Of a DNA stretch of 64,000 bases, positions 18,082 to 27,429 are shown piece by piece. Each line of letters begins with the position of its first letter. Position 1 is the first letter of the stretch. The stretch lies in contig CM036775.1 of NCBI GenBank assembly GCA_020796225.1, forward strand, positions 4,971,393 to 5,035,392, given 5' to 3'. The notes beneath the pieces are model-generated. The model did not search any database. It worked only from the letters and a program-made list of their open reading frames with translations, and was not told where the DNA came from. Source of the stretch: Arion vulgaris (taxonomy: Eukaryota > Mollusca > Gastropoda > Stylommatophora > Arionidae). Made by a program: the position numbers and the translations under genes.

Positions 18082-21000
18082 ATGTAGCATGTCCTTTGTA
18101 GAACGTTGCTTTCATCACAGTTAACATGAAAGACTTAATCTCTAGCCAGTTCTTCAGACCTACTCCATCGTCATGTTCAAGGTTCCTTAATGTTGCCGCC
18201 TGCCCAGCATGTTCGTAGCGCGTTGGACTACGGGTGACAAGCTCCTGTGAGTACAGGTTCAGTTCGCTGGCTGGCAGAAAAGCCCCAGATTCACGGTGTT
18301 CAGGGCACCAAACCGAAGGGTCACGATGTCCATGGCACCTAGCCGAAGAGCTGAAAGCTCAAGTGCTTCTGGATCTTAAAAAAAAATGTACTGTTACCGC
18401 CATCATCACCTGCATCATCTTCCAAGAACTATGCCTTTCATTACTGCTCTCTCTCTCTCTCTCTCTAAAACACTGGGAAGCTGAATATGACCAAAATATT
18501 TCATTTTCCTAGACTTGATTTAGTTTATGAGCCAATGTTTCTCAATTTTCAGGTCTTATATGACACCTTACTGATGTCCTGAAAGAACTAAATATTAAAG
18601 AGAATTGGCTGATAAACAACATACTATACAGAAAAATTACATATTTTGGTCACATCAAGCGTCATGATGGCCTGGAAAGAACAATACTAGAGGGCAGGGT
18701 CCCAGGACGCAGAGGCAGACCAAGAAAAAGATGGCTACAAGATATTAAAGAAACCATCGACAAAGTGGGTGAACTGGCTAGAGACAGAGTGAATTTCGGA
18801 TGTGTTGCAAAGAGAGCAACGTCCTATAAAGGATACGCACCTTGATGATGATGATGATAGGATTTAAACATGACACCATGAACACTAATAGAGCATTGTT
18901 CAACACAATCTTTCTTTTGACTTTATGCTATGGGTGCCAAATTTGGACACTGACATCAAACGATAGAAGAAAACTAGTCACAACAGAGATGAAGTGTCTA
19001 TGCAGAATGCTGGGAGTAACAAGAAGAGACCAGTTTAGATATAAAGACATCAGGAAAAAAAAAGTGGGTACAGCATCTGTAATGAACATCAAGAAACAGC
19101 AAATTATATAGTTCGGCCACATAAACAGATTACCAACACGCCCGAGTGGTTACCGGGACCCAAATTTGGGGTGTAAAGAATAGAACCACTGTTACCTGCC
19201 ACGCATGTCGTAAGAGGCGACTAAGGAGGTTTGGCTGAAATCGGATGCACATGTCCTAAACATGTAGAAGTCTATGCGTTTAGGGGCCTACCAAACCAAT
19301 GTGCAATGTATACACGTTCTTGGCAAAAATCAAACATATCATAAAGAGTGATTAAAATTGGTCCTAAAGAACGAACGTAAAGAAGAAGAAGATTACCAAC
19401 AAACAGTGTGTCTGAAAGAGCAATACTATTCCGATACAGTAGATTCAAAGCAAAAGGCTGTCTACGCAAAAAGTGGACCTCAGAGATAACAGAGACAGCA
19501 AAAATCACTGTTTATAAAGCGCACACAGAAGCCCATTCTAGAAATATCTTCTTATCATGACGATGTAAGGTAAAACATGATTAGAGAAGCGCACACAAAA
19601 GCCCGTTCTAGAAATCTCTTCTTATCATGACGATGTAAGGTAAAACATGATTAGAGAAGCGCACACAAAAGCCCGTTCTAGAAATCTCTTCTTATCCTGA
19701 CGATGTAAGGTAAAGCATGATTAGAGAAGCGCACACAAAAGCCCGTTCTAGAAATCTCTTATCATGATGATGTCAGGTAAAACATGATTAGAGAAGCGCA
19801 CACAAAAGCCCGTTCTATAAATCTCTTCTTATCCTGACGATGTAAGGTAAAACAGGATCAGAGAAAAGAAGATGGTCCATGATTCCCATCCGTATGTTAC
19901 CACATAAAAAATGAATTTCTCAGAGGTTGTTATTTTTTTCTCCAGAAAATGAACATAATCATTGTTCCAGGCGTGCGTTTGCTGCGGTTTGGCACCACAG
20001 AACCTGCGTGTATACTCAACATTCATTCCATTGCTGTGTTTGATGCTGACAGGAATCCAACATACACACCTGCCTTAAAGACAATGTTAAAAGATGAACT
20101 CAATCTGCCAGAGGAAAGGTTAGATCATTATACTACCTGTTTTTGTCTATTGTCTCTCCTCAGGTGGATGATGGAATTGGTTGTTCACACTTGCCGTTAA
20201 GGGGGATTCGGTGGTATGGGGATCATGAAGCTATTTTCGTTGTTTTCACATTAATGTAAAATTTGTATAACCATTTTGAAAGATTATAACTTAGAATAGT
20301 AGAAAAATTAGTAAAAATGTAAAATGTCAAAGCGTTGCCATGGAAACAATACAAAATGGCGACCAAAAACAAAATTTCAAATCGCTAAGGCTCTGAATCT
20401 AATGAATGTAAATGAATTCTGTTTTCACTCTAAGGCAGAATTCTAATATCTAAAATATTACACATGATTTTTAGGATATATTAAATATTTAATTTTTTTA
20501 TAAATTTTTGGGTTAAAATTCCCTCAAAATTCGGTCAAAAAAGCTGTTTTTGGGAGGTGTGGGATGAGAATCCATGGACTGCTAAAAGGACTAATGTTGA
20601 ATGAGATCAAGAGAAAGCTGATTATCAATATAAGAACGAGGCAGTCATCATTTTTCGGGTATGTGATGAGGAAGGGAGACTTTAGAACACATTGTGACAA
20701 CCGGCAACATCGAGGGAGACTAGACAGAGAAAGACAGAGAGAAAATTTTGGATAGCCTGACTCCATGACATGGAAGAGTGTCAACATCTGAGATGATAGT
20801 AAACACCAGAGACAGAGATTTGTTGGAGATCCATGATCGCCTACGCCGGCACGGCACCTGATGATGTATGTTAGTGTGTGACGTGAGTAAGTGACGTTGT
20901 TAGGTTAGATTTAGTTGTTATATTTGTTGTGTATTTATATTTCCCATTAATACTTTTTTAAAATATAATAATAGCTGTACTTGTGTGTCACAGATTTTAC

Positions 21001-22485
21001 TTTCTTTCTCGAATCCTGTTTGCCTCACAGCGTCAGGTCAAGAAGAGATTTCTGAAACGGCCCTTGTATGCGCTTTGTAAATAGTCTTTTCGTCGCTTGT
21101 TATTTCTGAGGTCCATCTTTGCGTGGCTGGTCTTTTGCTTTGTAACCATTGTATTGGAGCAGCATTGCTCTTTGAGGTGCACTGTCTGATGGTAATCTGC
21201 TTACGTGGCGAACCATTTAATTTGTTGTTTCTTGATGAAGTCTAGTACTGATGTTGTACCTACCTTTTTCCTGATGTTTTCATTTCTCAACCGGTCTCTT
21301 CTTGTTACACCCAGCATTCTGCGTAGACACTTCGTCTCTGTCGTGACTAGTTTTCTTCTATCGTTTGTTGTCAGCGTCCAAGTTTGGCAATGGTATGGTA
21401 ACATAATGTGAGGAGAAAGATTGTGTTGAACATTGCTCTTTTGTGTTCATGGTGACGTGTTTGCATCTTAAAATTGGCGCCATTTGTCCTATCATTTGAT
21501 TTGCTTTGTTGCATCTGTGTTGAATTTCATTAGTTATTTTTCCGTTTGCTGAAAAAATGCTCCTCAGGTATTTGAAGTCTTTTACTTGATTTAGTTTGCG
21601 ATTTTCGATAGAGTGTCAGTGAATAGATGTCAATAGATGGCTGCGCAAAATAACGAACATAAAATGGAACTCCTCCTCTCCTTCTTCTTTGCGTTCGTTC
21701 TTTACGACCAATTTAAATCACTTTGTGATATGTTTGATCTTTGCCAAGAACGTGTATACGTTGCACATTGGTTTGGTAGGCCCTAAACGCATAGACATCT
21801 ACACATTTAGGACACATGCATCCGATTTCAGCAAAACCACCTTAGTCGCATCTTACAACATGCGTGGCAGGTAACAGTGGTTCTATTCTTTACACCCCAA
21901 ATTTGGGCCGGTAACCACTTGAGCGGAAATGGAACGAATTCAGGAGAAGTGATGAAATCAGAGACATGTCTGGTCAACCACTAGTAACAACTGTTATACG
22001 AAGGAGAAGATGGAGATATGTTGGACACACCTTGAGAAGAAATGATCAACGACTATCAAAGCAGGCATTGAAGTGGGATGCAAAAGATTCAAGAAAGAGG
22101 ATGACCTAAGGAGACCCTTAACGAACTTTGCTGAGAGGCAAGAAATATCGGTCTCAGTTCCATGGAGAAGATTGAATGAGTTGTCAGGATAGAGCGGAAT
22201 GGAGAAATTACTTGCAGGCCCTATGTAACATATACGATGAGAGAAATTATTATTATATATATGTAGTGTGCCATGTAAGAAGTGAATGTCTTCACTTCTG
22301 TTGTATCCTTTACTTGATAAAGTCCTTTTGGTAGAAACATTGCTGTATATTGTTGTTGTCAAACTACAGTACTTTATTTCTATATGTTTCGCTATTGAAA
22401 GTCACAAATAAAATCTTCCATTTCTTTTATAAATTTCAGATGTTCTATTGTTTACCAAGATCTAGACAGCAACTTTCTGGGCTGA
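16303..22485 (+). CDS. mif: Macrophage migration inhibitory factor (MIF/DDT family), three exons
   Basis: MIF proteins are small trimeric tautomerases that also act as secreted cytokine-like factors without a signal peptide. Splicing 16303-16410, 19946-20118 and 22440-22485 gives 108 residues that align without a gap to human MIF residues 1-108. Conserved are the catalytic Pro after Met1, Lys33 in LGKP, E55-P56, the HSI block at 63-65, N73, Y76, R94, I97, D101 and G108. The CxxC motif of mammalian MIF is not kept (ACIL here). The coding lengths of exon 1 (108 bp) and exon 2 (173 bp), and the phases, equal those of vertebrate MIF genes. The frame hits TGA exactly where Trp109 is conserved; after it come LNSWSYST and TAA. 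It may be a truncated but functional protein or a recent nonsense allele. Introns of 3.5 and 2.3 kb are full of LINE and SINE insertions. Confidence 0.93.
16385..16665 (+). repeat. 50-bp tandem array of the exon-1/intron-1 junction
   Basis: The unit (ATTCTTGGTAAACCTTTAGAG joined to GTAAGAGACTGTATTGTCAT and TATGGTGAG) contains the last seven exon-1 codons and the 5' splice site. About six copies follow one another with single-base changes, and the last is diverged. Every full copy keeps GTAAGAG. Reading through the first donor meets TAG in the second unit because 50 is not a multiple of three. Use of a downstream donor would therefore truncate the protein. Confidence 0.9.
16682..17010 (-). mobile_element. 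SINE-E copy, full length
   Basis: On the minus strand the head reads GAGAGCCGCTGTAGCGTAGT (A-box region TAGCGTAGTTGGTAGTG) and CTGGGTTCAGCTCCGC (B-box region), a tRNA-like start. The body ends with TTCCTTTACTTTTTACC. A second copy is at 17475-18000 (+). It lies in MIF intron 1. Confidence 0.65.
17205..17335 (-). mobile_element. RTE-like LINE fragment in MIF intron 1
   Basis: The minus frame reads RWHSRILSKSKITITQATRT and AQDKNRKTTTLDNNPG, matching the end of the 6735-7100 copy. Confidence 0.6.
17339..17435 (+). repeat. Hammerhead/Penelope-like repeat copy
   Basis: Best-preserved copy: AACAAAGTACTGTAGTTTTA, CAGCAACGTTTTGACC and AAAAGGCCTTTATCAAGC. Reverse-complemented, the core reads TTGATAAAGGCC, TTTT, GGTC and AAAAC. 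Confidence 0.45.
17475..18000 (+). mobile_element. SINE-E copy interrupted by SINE-C
   Basis: The tRNA-like head (B box GGTTCAATTCC) and CCCAGTTTCAGTTGGGTA are on the left. SINE-C occupies 17653-17911, and the SINE-E body resumes with CATCGTCCATCGTGTGCC to GGGTTCCTTTACCC. Confidence 0.65.
17653..17911 (+). mobile_element. SINE-C copy, full length
   Basis: One of the best SINE-C copies, from CACCCGTGTGGTGCCGGGCC to GAGCGTTCGAAGAAGAAGAA. It is younger than the SINE-E it splits. Confidence 0.85.
18037..18080. repeat. (CT)n microsatellite
   Basis: An uninterrupted (TC) run of about 40 bases in MIF intron 1. A shorter (CT)n is at 18449-18467. Confidence 0.9.
18194..18393 (+). mobile_element. SINE-B copy, full length
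   Basis: From GCCGCCTGCCCAGC through GTTCGTAGCGCGTTGGACTA and GTCACGATGTCCATGGCACC to CTTCTGGATCTT and an A-rich end. Confidence 0.75.
18570..18855 (+). mobile_element. RTE-like LINE 3' end with stop and tail
   Basis: An open + frame reads ITYFGHIKRHDGLERTILEG and RPRKRWLQDIKETIDKVGEL, then ARDRVNFGCVAKRATSYKGY, AP and a stop. A (GAT)n tail follows. This is a clean C-terminus and 3' tail of an RTE-like LINE; a second copy is at 56099-56274. Confidence 0.8.
18856..19545 (+). mobile_element. LINE-Q C-terminal half, split by SINE-C2
   Basis: Frames read NTNRALFNTIFLLTLCYGCQ and WTLTSNDRRKLVTTEMKC, then RMLGVTRRDQFRYKD, and after the SINE, RYSRFKAKGCLRKKWTSEIT. The order matches LINE-Q at 59815-60705. 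SINE-C2 splits the ORF between INRLPT and NSVSERAILF. Confidence 0.75.
19128..19400 (+). mobile_element. SINE-C2 copy with 11-bp target-site duplication
   Basis: The SINE (19139-19389) is flanked by AGATTACCAAC at 19128-19138 and 19390-19400. It ends in GAACGTAAAGAAGAAGA. Confidence 0.88.
19518..19868 (+). repeat. 70-bp tandem array derived from the LINE-Q tail
   Basis: Five units of GCGCACACAAAAGCCCGTTC, TAGAAATCTCTTCTTATCAT and GACGATGTAAGGTAAAACAT continue directly from the LINE-Q C-terminus. A single tail was amplified in place. Confidence 0.85.
19946..20118 (+). CDS. mif: MIF exon 2
   Basis: The acceptor is TTATTTTTTTCTCCAG. The 173 bases encode KMNIIIVPGVRLLRFGTTEP, ACILNIHSIAVFDADRNPTY and TPALKTMLKDELNLPEE, plus two bases of the R94 codon, then donor GTTAGA. 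Length and phase are identical to vertebrate MIF exon 2. Confidence 0.93.
20119..20560. other. MIF intron 2, unique AT-rich part
   Basis: No repeat family is recognised. Contains CCATGGAAACAATACAAAATGG and AT-rich runs. A weak alternative acceptor (TCTCTCCTCAG, ending 20163) would give a 12-residue end with no MIF similarity. Confidence 0.5.
20560..20875 (+). mobile_element. RTE-like LINE 3' fragment
   Basis: The + strand reads KGLMLNEIKRKLIINIRTRQ and SSFFGYVMRKGDFRTHCDNR in a 63-codon frame, then a frameshifted RVNI/GDPWSPTPARHLMM-like end. It is 5'-truncated. Confidence 0.6.
21000..21600 (-). mobile_element. LINE-Q fragment in MIF intron 2
   Basis: The minus frame reads CQTWTLTTNDRRKLVTTETK and RMLGVTRRDRLRNENIRKKV, then FIKKQQIKWF. 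21430-21600 corresponds to the QMIEQMAPILK and YLGSIFS region further upstream in LINE-Q. Close to 60108-60701 (-). Confidence 0.75.
21625..22260 (+). mobile_element. LINE-P C-terminal half, split by SINE-C2
   Basis: Encodes, in pieces, KWNEFRRSDEIRDMSGQPLV and TTVIRRRRWRYVGHTLRRND, then EIERVAQDRAVWRNYLQALC-type sequence. Full arrangements are at 24880-25815 and 48335-49085. SINE-C2 occupies the middle. Confidence 0.7.
21662..21935 (-). mobile_element. SINE-C2 copy with 9-bp target-site duplication
   Basis: AAATGGAAC at 21662-21670 and 21927-21935 flanks a reverse-strand SINE-C2. The interrupted LINE-P sequence reads on across the site. Confidence 0.85.
22300..22400 (-). repeat. Hammerhead/Penelope-like repeat copy
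   Basis: Carries TTGATAAAGTCCTTTTGGTA and GAAACATTGCTGTATATTG, then AAACTACAGTACTTTATTTC. It ends about 40 bp before MIF exon 3. Confidence 0.45.
22440..22485 (+). CDS. mif: MIF exon 3 (terminal coding part)
   Basis: Acceptor TTTTATAAATTTCAG. The first base completes R94, followed by CSIVYQDLDSNFLG and TGA. Human MIF has Trp at the TGA position. In-frame sequence beyond it keeps N111 and S112 before a TAA near codon 118. No AATAAA is visible before the array ends. Confidence 0.85.
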
Positions 22486-22824
22486 TTGAACAGTTGGTCA
22501 TACTCGACTTAACAAACAGGATGAGTCCAGACGACCATCAGATGAATCTCCTTATAATCTACACATTATAGATCTTCTATTGAACAACAATTTTCTGGGC
22601 TGATTGAATAGTTGGTCATGCTCGACTGAACAAACTTGATGACTCCGACTTACCATCAGATTAATCTCCTTATAATCTACACATTATATATCTTCTATTG
22701 GACAGCAACTTTCTTGGCTTATTGAACAGTTGGTCATGCTCGACTTAACAAACAGGATGAGTCCAGACTACCATTCGATTAATCAGCAACTTTCTTGGCT
22801 GATTGAACAGTTAGTCATGCTGAC

Positions 22825-22965
22825 TTAACTCTTAGTGGACCAGGGCAAAGTCACGTTTTTACAAGCGCTTTCACATTTTGATAACCAAATGCCACTTAGC
22901 GTGGCGGAATGTAAAATGCGTCCACTTCAACACCATAGCGTGGCGCTTGGTTCACTAAGAGTTAA
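22825..22965 (+). mobile_element. TTAA-MITE copy in the MIF exon-3 array
   Basis: Element 22829-22961 lies between TTAA copies at 22825-22828 and 22962-22965. Ends CTCTTAGTGGACCAGGG and TTGGTTCACTAAGAG are inverted repeats. Sister array units have the uninterrupted GACTTAACAAACAGGAT, which proves a TTAA target duplication. Confidence 0.88.
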
Positions 22966-23269
22966 CAAACAGGATTAGTCTAGACTACCATTAGATTAAT
23001 CTCCTTATAATCTACACATTATAGATCTTCTATTGAACAACAACTTTCTTGGCTGATTGAACAGTTGGTCATGCTCGACTGAACAAACAGGATGAGTCTA
23101 GACTACCATTAGATTAATCTCCTTATAATCTACACATTATATATCTTCTATTGAACAACTTTCTTGGCTGATTGAACAGTTGGTCATGCTTGACTTAACA
23201 AACAGGATGAGTCCAGACTACCATTCGATTAATCTCCTTATAATCTACAGATTATAGATCTTCTATTGG

Positions 23270-23735
23270 AGATAAGTATTCATATTATTCATGAGAATGA
23301 TCAAATGCTATATATATCCTATATGAATGTATGGCTCTGAAACATGGACAATGAACAAGCAGTTAGAAGACAGAATTGATGCATTTGAGATGTGGATATA
23401 TAGAAGAATAGGCAGAGTTTCATGGACAGAAAAACAGACAAATAAACAAGTTTTAGGAAAACTAGGCATGAAGAAACAATTATTAAGAGAAATAAAATTC
23501 AGACAAGTAAAGTATTTTGGGCACATAAAAGACATGACACCATGATAAAACATTTACTAGAGGGAAAGTTGAGGGGGAAGAGCAAGAGGAAGACCGAGAG
23601 ATAAGTGGGAGGGAAACTTTAAGAAATGGACAGGTTACAGTCTGGCAGTGTGCAACACCAAGGCGAAAGACAGAGGATGCTGAAGATTCATTGCAGCTAA
23701 CCTTCGATGTGGAGACAGCAACTGATGATGATGAT
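23270..23735 (+). mobile_element. RTE-like LINE fragment, right inverted copy flanking MIF
   Basis: A 72-codon frame, YGSETWTMNKQLEDRIDAFE to RQVKYFGHIKDM, has the same peptide as 13316-13561 (-) until a small frameshift. The match continues through CGAGAGATAAGTGGGAGG and CTGGCAGTGTGCAACACC. Confidence 0.8.
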
Positions 23736-23859
23736 TCATATTATTTAAGATGTTTATAAATGTTCCCAATGTCTACTGTTCACCTACTTCTTATTTTCCC
23801 TGGATAGAGCAGTCAGTTGTCGACATGCATTATGGCTTCTTGTCATTATCTTCAGGTGC

Positions 23860-24620
23860 CTGCTGGCGTAGGTGATCATGGATCTCCGCAAATCTATGGT
23901 GTTTGCTAAAAACTCAGATGTGACGCTCTTTGTGCCATGAAGTCGGATATCACAGTTTTCTCTGTGTCTTCCTCTGTCTGCCGACCTCGATGTTACCGGT
24001 TGTTACAATGTGTTCTTCTTCAGCGATCTCTGATCATGCGCTTAATTTACTGTGGATCACAAACTGGGCAGTCAGCTTCAGGTTTGCCCAAAGCTTAGTT
24101 TTCAGGTCGACTGGGTGTGGACAGATGTTGCTTCTCAGCTCACCCAGGAGAGGACAGTCTTGCAGGATATGCTCTGATGTCTGTTCCGCCTGCTGACACT
24201 GGCAGAGAGCTGTTTGACTTATTCCAATGTGTTCTAAACCTCCCTTCCTCATCACATGTCCGAAAATGATGACTGCCTCTTTCTTATATTGATAATAAGC
24301 TTTCTCTGTATCTTGACCCCATTCAACACCTCTACATTAGTCATTTTAACAGTGCACAGGATTCTCATCATTCTTCTGTAAAACCACATCTCTGTGGCCC
24401 TCATAGATTTTTCGATCTGTGTGTTCATTGTCCATGACTCGTACCTGTATGTCAGTATTGGTTCTATGTAGCACTGTATAACTCTCATTCTGAAATCAAT
24501 TGACAATGACTTCTTGCATATAATCCTTCTCATTTTCTGGAGCGATATTTTCGCCTGCCCTATTCTGCTCTTTATTTCTGATCTTGTCATCTGGCTTCTT
24601 GTAGATCAACCAAACATTTC
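23860..24620 (-). mobile_element. RTE-like LINE, split by a LINE-R5 tail
   Basis: The minus strand encodes KSRIGQAKISLQKMRRIICK and RVIQCYIEPILTYRYESWTM, then EMWFYRRMMRILCTVKMTNV in a 112-codon frame. After the 24017-24224 insertion it continues to the HKEHHT/VDPWSPTPAGT-like 3' end. No FADD motif is left. Confidence 0.78.
24006..24235 (-). mobile_element. LINE-R5 3' end with 11-bp target-site duplication
   Basis: The insertion 24017-24224 is bounded by CAATGTGTTCT at 24006-24016 and 24225-24235. The minus strand encodes ALCQCQQAEQTSEHILQDCP and LLGELRSNICPHPVDLKTKL and ends GATCGCTGAAGAAGAA. It shows that these LINEs end in a GAA-type tail, like SINE-C. Confidence 0.85.
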
Positions 24621-24879
24621 TCCACCGTGTTCGGCATGTGGCTATACTTTGCAGGTAGCTACATGACTGACCTACATTGTCAAGTTCTCTCTCGCTCTCT
24701 CAGTAAAGTTAGTTTACAAGTTTCTCTAGCATGTCCATTCTTTCTCGTACTCATCATGTCTCCAACTTTAATGCATGCTTTGTGATTCTTGATCATTTTT
24801 TCAGAGTAAGCTCAGCATTATCTCCATATTCCTGTTTTATTTTCAGAGTAAGCTCAGTAAACAGTGTGCATTTCGCACT

Positions 24880-25815
24880 GATGGTGGACAAAGCTGACTG
24901 GTTTATGGTTTAAACCGGAGTAAAGCAAGGCTGATTCTATCTCCGCTATTGTTTGGAGTGGCATATTGACTGGGTGATAAAATGTTGCAGGCAAACTGGC
25001 ATCGATGGAGAAAATAGTCAACTAGAAGATTTGGATTTTGCAGATGATATTGCCTTGTTAAGTCATGAAACAATCAAGATATGCAAAAAAAACAGACAAC
25101 TTGTCATCTATAGCATCAAAAGTTTGACTGCAGATAAGCTATGAGAAAACAAATATAATGAAGACACTATGCAAGTAATGCAGATATAACACTGGAATCT
25201 AAAATGATAAAAATAACAGAGCAGTTCACCTATTTAGGTAGCTAATTTTGATTGCACAGGAAATGTTAAAAGAAATTATGAACTAATTGGCAAAGCAACA
25301 TCAGCTTTAAAAGTCGAATAAATAGGAACTGCAAGTTATATAGTATTAAAACAAATTACGAATTTTCAATTCAAATGTTGTATCAATCTAACATATGCCA
25401 GCGAGAGTTGGAAAATGACTAAAGATATAGAAAGCAAGTTGAATGCATTTGAAAATAGATTGCTAAAAATAATGCATATAAAATGAACGAATTCAGAAGA
25501 AGTGATAAATCAGAGACATGTCTGGTCAACCACTAGTGACAACTGTTATAAGAAAGAGAAGATGGAGATATGTTGGCACACCTTGAGGAGAAATGATCAA
25601 CGAATATCAAAGCAGGCATTGAAGTGGGATGCAAAGGGTTCAAGAAAGAGAGGTCGCCTAAGGAGACCCTGAAACGAATTTTGCTGAGAGAGGCAGGAAA
25701 TATCGGTCTCAGTTCCATGGAGGAGATTGAGCGAGTTGCCCAGGATAGAGCGGTATGGAGAAATTACTTGCAGGCCCTATGTAATGTATAACGGTACGAG
25801 AAGAAGAATTATTAT
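24880..25815 (+). mobile_element. LINE-P reverse transcriptase and C-terminus, decayed
   Basis: The + strand carries LEDLDFADDIALLSHETIKI, the RT catalytic FADD with its flanks. After several frame breaks come KGSRKRGRPKETLKRTLL-type and EIERVAQDRAVWRNYLQALC peptides. The end is an (ATT)n tail at about 25806-25820. Stops and shifts exclude activity. Confidence 0.75.
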
Positions 25816-25825
25816 TATTAAGCTC

Positions 25826-26620
25826 AGCATTATCTCCATATTCTCTGTTTTATTAAACAAAAACTGACTTTACTGCTTGTGTTACCACTTTTGGGGTGGT
25901 GTGGGGCAGGAGTGGGGGGAGACATGGGCCTGTGGAATTTAACTCTTAGGGGACCAGGGCAAAAGCCATGTTTTTACAAGCCATTTGTTATTAGAATTAC
26001 AAACGCCCATTAGTGTGGCTCCTGGTAAAAAGGCGTCCAACCCAGAGCCATGTAGTGCTGCGTTTGGTCTACAAGGAGTTAATGGTCGCATGGCTAGTGC
26101 AGTCACCACAAATCTGTTGAGGTTATGATTTTTTCTTTATGCTCCCAACAAAAAAAACCCTACTGGGGATTGAACCAGAGTCTCCCGAATGTAAGCCAGC
26201 GCTCTAATCCATTCGACCTGACCCTTCTCTTTTTCATTACCATCAGAATAGTACTGGTATATGTATGTTACTTTCAGATGTCATCATTCGACCTGACCCT
26301 TCTCTTTTTCATTACCATCAGAACAGTACTGGTATATGTATGTTACTTTCAGATGTCATCATTCGGACTCATGACCCTTCACTTCTTTTCTATTACCATC
26401 AGAATAGTACTGGTATATGTATGTTACTTTCAGATGTCATGCGATGTTTATGCTATACATTTGTTATTACCAGTTTCTGATATTAATGTACAGGATTATA
26501 TTTTTTACTGCTAATGCTTACAATACATTGTCTAGTTGAAATGCACTCGTATAAAAGGGCTGATGTTCAGTTCCTGTTTGTTTGTGAAAGAAGTAATATA
26601 GTCCATCTTCTTCTTGAACT
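25826..26620 (+). repeat. Inverted duplicate of 7330-7900, with internal expansion
   Basis: From AGCTCAGCATTATCTCCATA through the TTAA-MITE to TTGTCTAGTTGAAATGCACT, this mirrors 7330-7900. A CATTCGACCTGACCCTTCTC to CTTTCAGATGTCAT unit of about 75 bp occurs three times (26206-26440) but once in the other copy. Confidence 0.7.
25939..26082 (+). mobile_element. TTAA-MITE copy
   Basis: Flanked by TTAA at 25939-25942 and 26079-26082. Ends CTCTTAGGGGACCAGGGC and TTTGGTCTACAAGGAG. Confidence 0.75.
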
Positions 26621-26629
26621 CTCAGTATA

Positions 26630-27105
26630 TAATAATAATTCCTCTCGTACTGCTATATGTTACATAGGGCCTGCAAGTAATTTCTCCACACCGCTCTATC
26701 CTGGGCAACTTGCTCAATCTCATCCATGGAACTGAGACCGATATTTCCTGCCCTCTCAGCAAAGTTCGTTTCAGGGTCTCCTTAGGTCGACCTCTTTTCT
26801 TGAACCCTTTGCATCCCACTTCAATGCCTGCTTTGCGCCCGAGTGGTTACCGGGCCCAAATTTGGGGTGCAAAGAATAGAACCACTGTTACCTGCCACGC
26901 ATGTCGTAAGAGGCTACTAGGAGGTTTGGCTGAAATCGGATGCACATGTCCTAAACCTGTGGAAATATATGCATTTAGGGGCCTACCAAACCAATGTGCA
27001 ACGATACACGTTCTTGGCAAAGATCAAACATATCACAAAGAGTGATTAAAATTGGTCGTAAGAACGAACGCAAAGAAGAAAAAGAAGAAATGCCTGCTTT
27101 GTCAG
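26630..27105 (-). mobile_element. LINE-P 3' end split by SINE-C2
   Basis: The minus strand reads GCKGFKKRGRPKETLKRTLL and RGQEISVSVPWMRLSKLP, then an (AATTATT) tail. SINE-C2 (26835-27088, +) lies within it, flanked by AATGCCTGCTTTG on both sides. Confidence 0.75.
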
Positions 27106-27204
27106 TATATGCACACTATATATAAAAAGATATCCGTGCAGGCAAGATGACGCAAATTAAAAAACATTGGAATTAATATGTAATATTCCATAGTTTTCTA
27201 CAGG

Positions 27205-27425
27205 AGTCAACTGTATATCATGGACAGAGAAGAGAACAAATAGATCTATCCAGAAAGAATTCAAAATCAAATAAAACTGGATGTTGCTACAAATAAGAAA
27301 ATTTAAATATTTTGGACATATAAATAGACACCAAGAGCTGGCGAAGACCATCATGGAAGGAGGTATACCGGCAAAGAGGAGAAGAGGAAGACAACAGAGA
27401 AGATGGATTCAGGAAGTAACTTCTT
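27205..27425 (+). mobile_element. RTE-like LINE fragment
   Basis: A frame reads LLQIRKFKYFGHINRHQELA and KTIMEGGIPAKRRRGRQQRR, then WIQEVTS. This is the conserved RTE/BovB-like C-terminal pattern (YFGH, EG, KRRRGRQ, RRW). Confidence 0.75.
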
Positions 27426-27429
27426 TTTT

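Larger units (their letters stand above)
22440..23275 (+). repeat. About 118-bp tandem array seeded by MIF exon 3
   Basis: Six copies of the exon-3 end and following sequence (CAACTTTCTGGGCTGATTGA, ACAAACAGGATGAGTCCAGA, CTCCTTATAATCTACACATT). Spacing is 118, 118, 81 and then about 115 bp, counted without the MITE inside it. Most copies keep the TGA that ends MIF, so the nonsense codon predates or spread with the amplification. Confidence 0.9.

Noticed and set aside
20164..20200. Alternative MIF exon 3 after a 45-bp intron (TCTCTCCTCAG acceptor)
   Set aside because: It would encode RWMMELVVHTCR, which has no MIF resemblance, whereas 22440-22485 aligns residue by residue.
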